From Halioglobus maricola (GTDB taxonomy: Bacteria; Pseudomonadota; Gammaproteobacteria; Pseudomonadales; Halieaceae), in assembly GCF_009388985.1 (NCBI RefSeq), contig NZ_CP036422.1:372001-436000 (forward strand): a DNA stretch of 64,000 bases, read 5' to 3'. Each line of letters begins with the position of its first letter. The stretch's first letter is position 1. The position numbers and the translations under genes were made by a program. The notes beneath the pieces are model-generated. The model saw only the letters and a list, made by a program, of their open reading frames with translations. It was not told the origin of the DNA and made no database searches. Below, piece after piece: positions 59,430 through 64,000 of the stretch.

Positions 59430-59469
59430 GCCCCGAGCGGGGCGCGCTGCGGTCTCGAATGGAGACCAC
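59430..59469. other. Two tandem hairpins between accC and prmA
   Basis: GCCCC/GGGGC with a GAGC loop (59430-59443), and GGTCTC/GAGACC with a GAATG loop extended past one mismatch by TG/CA (59449-59469). Neither is followed by a T-run on the minus strand. They would lie in the prmA leader or the accC-prmA mRNA and may adjust stability or translation. Confidence 0.4.
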
Positions 59470-59506
59470 AGATGGGTGCTAGCAGAGGTTGAGCAGCCGA
59501 AAAGTA

Positions 59507-60853
59507 TCAGTCTTCCAGCTTGCTCTCGAGGTAGTGAATGCTCACACCACCCGCTTCGAAGGCCGCATCGCGACACAGCTCACGGTGTAAAGGTGTATTG
59601 GTGCGAATGCCCTCAACTACCAACTCATCCAGCGCCTGACGCATTCTGGCCAGCGCTACCTCGCGGCTCTCGCCAAAGGTAATGATCTTGGCAATCAGCG
59701 AGTCGTAGAAGGGCGGCACTGTATAGCCGTCATACAGATGTGAATCGCAGCGCACACCCAGACCACCGGGTGCGTGGAAGGTGTTCACCTTGCCCGGAGA
59801 CGGCAGGAAGTTCTGCGGATCCTCGGCATTGATGCGGCACTCGAAGGAGTGCCCATGGAAGCGAACTTCGTCCTGGGTGGCAGACAGCGGCAGGCCGGCG
59901 GCGATCCGCAACTGCTCCTTGACGATGTCGAAACTGGTGATCATCTCAGTGACAGGGTGCTCGACCTGTACCCGGGTGTTCATCTCGATGAAATAGAAAC
60001 CGCCGTCTTCAAACAGAAACTCGAAAGTGCCCGCTCCGCGGTAGTCAATTTCGAGACAGGCGTTCACACAGGCCTCGTAAACCTGGTTGCGCAGATCTTC
60101 GGGGATGTCCGGCGCCGGTGCTTCTTCAATGACTTTCTGGTGCCGCCGTTGCAGTGAACAGTCGCGGTCGCCCAGGTGAATAGCGTTGCCCTGACCGTCG
60201 GCCAGTACCTGAACTTCCACGTGACGCGGCTTCTGTAGAAATTTCTCCAGATACACCACGTCGGAGCCAAAGGCCGCGGCGGCCTCAGACTTGGTCACTT
60301 CTATGGAGGAAATCAGTACTTCTTCATTATGCACCACTCGCATGCCGCGGCCACCGCCGCCGGCAGCAGCCTTGATAATCACCGGATAGCCCACCCGCTG
60401 GGCGATTTGCCGGGTGCGATCGTGATCGTCGGTGAGAGGGCCGTCAGAGCCGGGCACGGTGGGTACGCCAGCGCGCTTCATCGCTTCAATCGCTGATACC
60501 TTGTCGCCCATCAGGCGGATGGTGTCAGCGCGGGGGCCGACAAAGGTGAAGCCGCTTTTTTCGACCTGGTCGGCGAAGTCTGCATTCTCCGCCAGAAAGC
60601 CATATCCCGGGTGAATGGCTGTTGCATCAGTGACTTCTGCGGCACTGATCAGTGCAGGGACGTTCAGATAACTCTCGGTGGAGGGAGCCGGGCCGATACA
60701 AACGGATTCGTCTGCGAGGCGAACATGCATGAGTTCTGCATCTGCCTTGGAGTGAACCGCGACCGTGCGGATTCCGAGTTCCTTGCAGGCGCGCAGCACG
60801 CGCAGGGCAATCTCTCCCCGGTTGGCGATAAGAACCTTGTCCAGAATGGGCAT
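59507..60853 (-). CDS. accC: Acetyl-CoA carboxylase, biotin carboxylase subunit
   Basis: ATP-dependent carboxylation of biotin on AccB; first committed step of fatty-acid synthesis. [41 protein letters not shown]-grasp glycine loop [19 protein letters not shown], and [18 protein letters not shown] are all present. 448 residues. Follows accB after 30 bases. Confidence 0.98.
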   Translation of the reverse strand: MPILDKVLIANRGEIALRVLRACKELGIRTVAVHSKADAELMHVRLADESVCIGPAPSTESYLNVPALISAAEVTDATAIHPGYGFLAENADFADQVEKSGFTFVGPRADTIRLMGDKVSAIEAMKRAGVPTVPGSDGPLTDDHDRTRQIAQRVGYPVIIKAAAGGGGRGMRVVHNEEVLISSIEVTKSEAAAAFGSDVVYLEKFLQKPRHVEVQVLADGQGNAIHLGDRDCSLQRRHQKVIEEAPAPDIPEDLRNQVYEACVNACLEIDYRGAGTFEFLFEDGGFYFIEMNTRVQVEHPVTEMITSFDIVKEQLRIAAGLPLSATQDEVRFHGHSFECRINAEDPQNFLPSPGKVNTFHAPGGLGVRCDSHLYDGYTVPPFYDSLIAKIITFGESREVALARMRQALDELVVEGIRTNTPLHRELCRDAAFEAGGVSIHYLESKLED

Positions 60854-60883
60854 TTCGATTATTCCTCAGGTGCGCGCGGGCAC

Positions 60884-61360
60884 TTACACGATCGAGAACA
60901 GGGGCTGGTCGAATTCCACCGGCTCACCGTTCTCTACCAGGATGGCCTCAATGGTGCCGGCGCGATCCGCTTCAATCTGGTTCATCATTTTCATGGCTTC
61001 AACAATGCAGATCACATCGCCGACCTTCACCGTTTGGCCGACTTCGGCGAATGATGGCGAAGAGGGCGAGGGTGCGCGGTAGAAAGTGCCCACCATCGGG
61101 GATTTCACCACGTGGCCATTGGTGGCCGGCGCAGCGGGTTCGGAAGCAGCGGGCGCCGCTTCTGGCGCCACCGGCGCGGCTGCAGGAGCAGGGGCCGGAA
61201 CCGGCGCAGGAGCGGCATACATGGGCGCGGCGGCGGCCATGTACGGCTGTGCGCTATTGCGGCTGATGCGAACCGATTCCTCGCCCTCCTTGATTTCGAT
61301 TTCGTCGATATTCGACTCTTCCAGCAACTCGATCAGCTTTTTTACTTTGCGAATGTCCAT
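60884..61360 (-). CDS. accB: Biotin carboxyl carrier protein of acetyl-CoA carboxylase
   Basis: The biotinylation site lies in [15 protein letters not shown] near the C-terminus (Lys of AMKM), within an 80-residue biotinyl domain ([15 protein letters not shown] onward). A flexible Ala/Pro-rich linker (about 45-80) and an N-terminal helix ([21 protein letters not shown]) precede it. 158 residues. Part of aroQ-accB-accC. Confidence 0.98.
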   Translation of the reverse strand: MDIRKVKKLIELLEESNIDEIEIKEGEESVRISRNSAQPYMAAAAPMYAAPAPVPAPAPAAAPVAPEAAPAASEPAAPATNGHVVKSPMVGTFYRAPSPSSPSFAEVGQTVKVGDVICIVEAMKMMNQIEADRAGTIEAILVENGEPVEFDQPLFSIV

Positions 61361-61388
61361 GGTGTGTTTCTCTTCAGCAAGTTGAAGT

Positions 61389-61832
61389 TCAGGATTGTTC
61401 TATGTGTTTGATAGCTGCCTGCAGGCCCAGTTCATAGCCCTGGGGCCCCAGTCCGCAGATCACGCCTTTGGCCAGGTCGGAAAAATAAGAGTGCTGGCGG
61501 AACTCCTCCCGGGCGTGAACGTTCGAGAGATGAATCTCGATAAAGGGTATCTGTACCGCTGCCAGCGCATCGCGCAGCGCCACGCTGGTGTGGGTGAAGG
61601 CTGCGGGGTTGATCAGGATAAAGTTGACGCCTTCATGGCGAGCATCCTGCACGCGTTCGACCAGTTCATATTCGGCATTGCTCTGAACGTAGAGCAGGTG
61701 GTGACCTTTGTCGCGTGCCTGTTGTTGCAGGGTCTGGTTGATGTCAGACAGGGTGGTGCTGCCATAGATTTCAGGCTCGCGCTCTCCCAGCAGGTTCAGG
61801 TTGGGGCCGTGGAGAACGAGTATTGTGGCCAT
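61389..61832 (-). CDS. aroQ: 3-dehydroquinate dehydratase, type II
   Basis: Shikimate pathway enzyme (third step). [21 protein letters not shown] with the active-site Arg/Tyr loop, [31 protein letters not shown] and [14 protein letters not shown] are type II signatures. 147 residues. First of the aroQ-accB-accC run, as in Pseudomonas and E. coli relatives. Confidence 0.97.
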   Translation of the reverse strand: MATILVLHGPNLNLLGEREPEIYGSTTLSDINQTLQQQARDKGHHLLYVQSNAEYELVERVQDARHEGVNFILINPAAFTHTSVALRDALAAVQIPFIEIHLSNVHAREEFRQHSYFSDLAKGVICGLGPQGYELGLQAAIKHIEQS

Positions 61833-61912
61833 GTGCTGGTCTCACGCGCGAATTGAATTATTCGCCCAAGTTTGGCGCAATATCGTGAGTCTGTCCACGG
61901 CTTTGGTAAAAA

Positions 61913-62062
61913 TTAGCATTTTGTCTGCATTTAGCAGCGCGATTGCGGAAGTTAGCAATATTTTCGAAGTTGTGGACTTCTACGGGGTCAATACAGGGTG
62001 CTTCGCCGAAGAAGTGCGATAAGCCGCAAAATTGGTGCTAACTAACGCCAAGGTGCGGCTAA
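61913..62062. repeat. Array of TTAGC/GCTAA motifs upstream of aroQ
   Basis: Three TTAGC copies on the plus strand begin at 61913, 61931 and 61952 (18 and 21 bp apart); two GCTAA copies begin at 62037 and 62058 (21 bp apart). The outermost inverted pair extends to GGAAGTTAGC/GCTAACTTCC. The 21-bp spacing is two helical turns, as in cooperative protein-binding sites. Lies in the 237-bp gap between dsbD and aroQ, upstream of the aroQ-acc genes. Confidence 0.4.
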
Positions 62063-62069
62063 CTTCCGG

Positions 62070-63812
62070 TTATTTTCCTGAAACGACCTCCAGAGCCTCC
62101 ATAACGATGTCTGCAGTGACGATCTGCGGCAGGAGAAAAGGCTGGCCGGCGCCAGCAGGGGGGTACATCACGTACAGTGGGATCCCGGTGCGGCCGTGGC
62201 TGGCGATAAATTCGGCGATATCGGCATCGTAGTTGGTCCAGTCCGCGACCATATAGGTGACGCCGTGGTCGGCAAACGCGGCGGTGATGTCCTCGGTAAA
62301 CAGAACGGCTGTCTCATTGGCAAGGCATGTGATGCACCAGTCGGCGGTCACATCGACAAACACCGGGGTGCCGGACGTTCGAAGTTGTTCTATGGCCTCA
62401 TTGGACCAGGCCACCCTGCCATCAGTGAGTTGCTTTTCTGCGCCACCGGCAGGGTCCAGATTGTCCATGCTGGCCAGGCCCAATGCACCTGCCGCGCAGA
62501 TCGCGGCGAGCCAGCGGCGAGCGCCGCCTTTTTCCCATAGCCACAGGCCCAGGGTCAGCAACAGCGCGCCACAGAGCACTGCGGCCATGGTGTTCACTCC
62601 AGTCTGCCGGCCCGCCACCCACAGCAGCCAGATCGCCGCCGCGTAGAGCGGAAATGCCAATAGCTCTTTCAGGGTTTCCATCCAGGGGCCGGGTCGCGGC
62701 ATGAGTTTTCTGGCCGCACCGCTGTAACTGAACAGCAGCAGTGGCGCCGCCATGCCCAGCCCGAGGGCGGCGAACACTGTCAGTCCGGTGAGCGGTGGCT
62801 GGGTGACAGCAAATCCGAGCGCAGTGCCCATAAATGGAGCGGTGCAGGGGCTGGCGACGACAACGGCCAGTACCCCGGTGAAGAAACTGCCACTCAGGCC
62901 GCCGCGGTCAGCCAGTGCACTGCCGGTATTCATCAGATTACCGCCCAGATGGACCAGCCCCGAGAGTGACAGCCCCATCACCAGAAACAGGTAGGCGAGG
63001 GCGATCACGAACCCGGGCGACTGTAATTGGAAGCCCCAGCCTACGGCGCTGCCAGCCTGTTGTAGCGCGATCAGCACAGCGGCCACGGCGACAAAGCTCA
63101 CGACAACGCCCGCCGTGTAAATCCAGCTGTGCAGGTGGCGGTCGTGGTCACTGCTCTGGGCAAAGCTCAGTACTTTAAGTGACAGTATGGGGAAAACGCA
63201 GGGCATCAGGTTGAGAATGGCACCGCCCAGGAAGGCCAGTAAAAGCATGTAGGCCAGTGAGCTTCCATTGCCTTCTGTTGCTGTAGCCGGCGCGGCCGTC
63301 ACCTGCGGTTTGCGCTTTGGCGGGGTAGTTTCGGTGACCTCGGCCGCCCCGGGTGCCCAGCTGAAATACTGCTTGCGTGGGGGGTAGCAGAGCCCGGCAT
63401 CAGCGCAACCCTGCGACGTGACAGTCAGTTGCAGCGAACCGTCGCGCTGGCGCTCGGTGTCCACCGTGATGTCCGCGCTGTTGTAATAGACCGATACGTC
63501 GCCGAAAAATTCGTCAGTGCGGTCGAGGCCCTCGGGCAGATTTTCGCGCAGTGGCAGCGCGCCGCGGTGATCTTCTCCCTGGAACTTGAATGCGTGCTGA
63601 TACAGATAGTAGCCATCTGCTATCTGCCAATAGAGCCGCAAGCCCTCTCCGGCTGGCTCCACCTCCAGTTTGTAGGCCTCCTCTACTGGCAGAAAGTCTG
63701 GCTGCTCGATGCCGAAAGGGTTGCTTCCGCTAGAGCCGGGCATCTGGGCATAGGCCTGGGCCTGCAGCAGAACGGCGCTAAGAGTGAGTAGTGTGGCCAG
63801 TATCAGGCGCAT
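62070..63812 (-). CDS. dsbD: Thiol:disulfide interchange protein DsbD
   Basis: Carries reducing power from cytoplasmic thioredoxin to the periplasm. A signal peptide (LILATLLTLSAVLLQAQAYA) leads to the immunoglobulin-like alpha domain with its Cys pair (GCADAGLCYPPRKQY), the eight-helix transmembrane beta domain with cysteines in NLMPCVFPILSLKVL and ASPCTAPFMGTALGF, and a C-terminal thioredoxin domain with DWCITC (about 494). 580 residues, complete. Monocistronic or leading the minus-strand run toward aroQ. Confidence 0.96.
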   Translation of the reverse strand: MRLILATLLTLSAVLLQAQAYAQMPGSSGSNPFGIEQPDFLPVEEAYKLEVEPAGEGLRLYWQIADGYYLYQHAFKFQGEDHRGALPLRENLPEGLDRTDEFFGDVSVYYNSADITVDTERQRDGSLQLTVTSQGCADAGLCYPPRKQYFSWAPGAAEVTETTPPKRKPQVTAAPATATEGNGSSLAYMLLLAFLGGAILNLMPCVFPILSLKVLSFAQSSDHDRHLHSWIYTAGVVVSFVAVAAVLIALQQAGSAVGWGFQLQSPGFVIALAYLFLVMGLSLSGLVHLGGNLMNTGSALADRGGLSGSFFTGVLAVVVASPCTAPFMGTALGFAVTQPPLTGLTVFAALGLGMAAPLLLFSYSGAARKLMPRPGPWMETLKELLAFPLYAAAIWLLWVAGRQTGVNTMAAVLCGALLLTLGLWLWEKGGARRWLAAICAAGALGLASMDNLDPAGGAEKQLTDGRVAWSNEAIEQLRTSGTPVFVDVTADWCITCLANETAVLFTEDITAAFADHGVTYMVADWTNYDADIAEFIASHGRTGIPLYVMYPPAGAGQPFLLPQIVTADIVMEALEVVSGK

Positions 63813-63883
63813 AGTGTGTCCATGGTTGGTTGCCCCGCCTGCTCCGTGGTAGGAGCGGTTTAAGCGGGTTGATTCAGCGGCAG

Positions 63884-63912
63884 ATTCTATCAGCCCTTGG
63901 CTCTGGGCCCAA
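63884..63912 (-). promoter_or_regulatory. Possible promoter of dsbD
   Basis: TTGGGC (-35, 63912-63907), 17 bp, TAGAAT (-10, 63889-63884) on the minus strand, about 70 bp upstream of the start. The -35 is weak. The rest of 63813-64000 shows no gene. Confidence 0.4.
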
Positions 63913-64000
63913 TTTGCTGGCTGATTGCGGTCGCGGTGGTGTAGTCTAGGACGTCATAGAACGCGATTAGTTTCCCCCTGGAGTGCGAGTGTTTTCCCGA

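Noticed and set aside
63851..63880. REP-like GTAGGAGCGG with a GCTCC/GGAGC stem before dsbD
   Set aside because: Resembles half of a Pseudomonas REP element, but only a single partial copy is present and no second arm is found.

Overview
This 64 kb window comes from the chromosome of a gammaproteobacterium of the Pseudomonas/Cellvibrio-like branch. The gene neighbourhoods rpsU-yqeY-dnaG-rpoD, lptD-surA-pdxA and rsmA-apaG-apaH, trpE/GDC-crp(vfr)-osmC, dusB-fis-purHD and prmA-accC-accB-aroQ-dsbD are all ones I know from Pseudomonas-type genomes. A PQQ-dependent quinohemoprotein dehydrogenase, a secreted FAS1 protein and a sulfotransferase-rich polysaccharide locus would fit a marine lineage such as Halieaceae/Cellvibrionales. 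That placement is inference; no 16S rRNA, tRNA, IS element, prophage or CRISPR array was seen.

Layout. 1-5.6 kb: tail of an MFS transporter, a CNNM/CBS membrane protein, a FAS1 protein, a lipoprotein PQQ dehydrogenase with its own cytochrome c domain, and a lone GT61-type glycosyltransferase. 5.6-10.5 kb: macromolecular-synthesis operon (rpsU, yqeY, dnaG, rpoD; minus strand). It is divergent from tsaD-folB-folK, and the two promoters overlap. 12.4-15.7 kb (minus): rsmA-apaG-apaH-cca. 15.7-40.5 kb: a polysaccharide island. 40.5-45.2 kb (minus): lptD-surA-pdxA. 45.3-52 kb (plus): amgK-murU-rpe, then the trp operon with a recognisable leader peptide, then crp/vfr facing it. 52.5-64 kb: an OsmC protein, then on the minus strand coq7-vanZ, dusB-fis-purH-purD, aroQ-accB-accC-prmA and dsbD. 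No gene-free stretch exceeds 300 bases.

The main feature is the island. lptD-surA-pdxA and rsmA-apaG-apaH normally form one continuous block; here both halves keep strand and order but are separated by about 24.7 kb of glycan genes. The island holds a KpsM/KpsT-like ABC exporter pair, KpsS-like and KpsC-like Kdo-transferase-type proteins, a polyprenyl-phosphate sugar transferase, UDP-galactopyranose mutase with a matching GT2, several further glycosyltransferases (GT4, STELLO/DUF288-like, GT8-like, GT-C-like), three FkbM methyltransferase domains and four sulfotransferase-like domains. Together they suggest a sulfated, methylated, probably galactofuranose-containing capsule or surface glycan. 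Several proteins are unusual fusions: a KpsC-module/GT2/sulfotransferase protein of 1247 residues, a glycosyltransferase/FkbM fusion, and a protein pairing a PqqD-like N-terminal domain with a GT-A domain. The long minus-strand half of the island has a near-consensus promoter of its own just downstream of pdxA.
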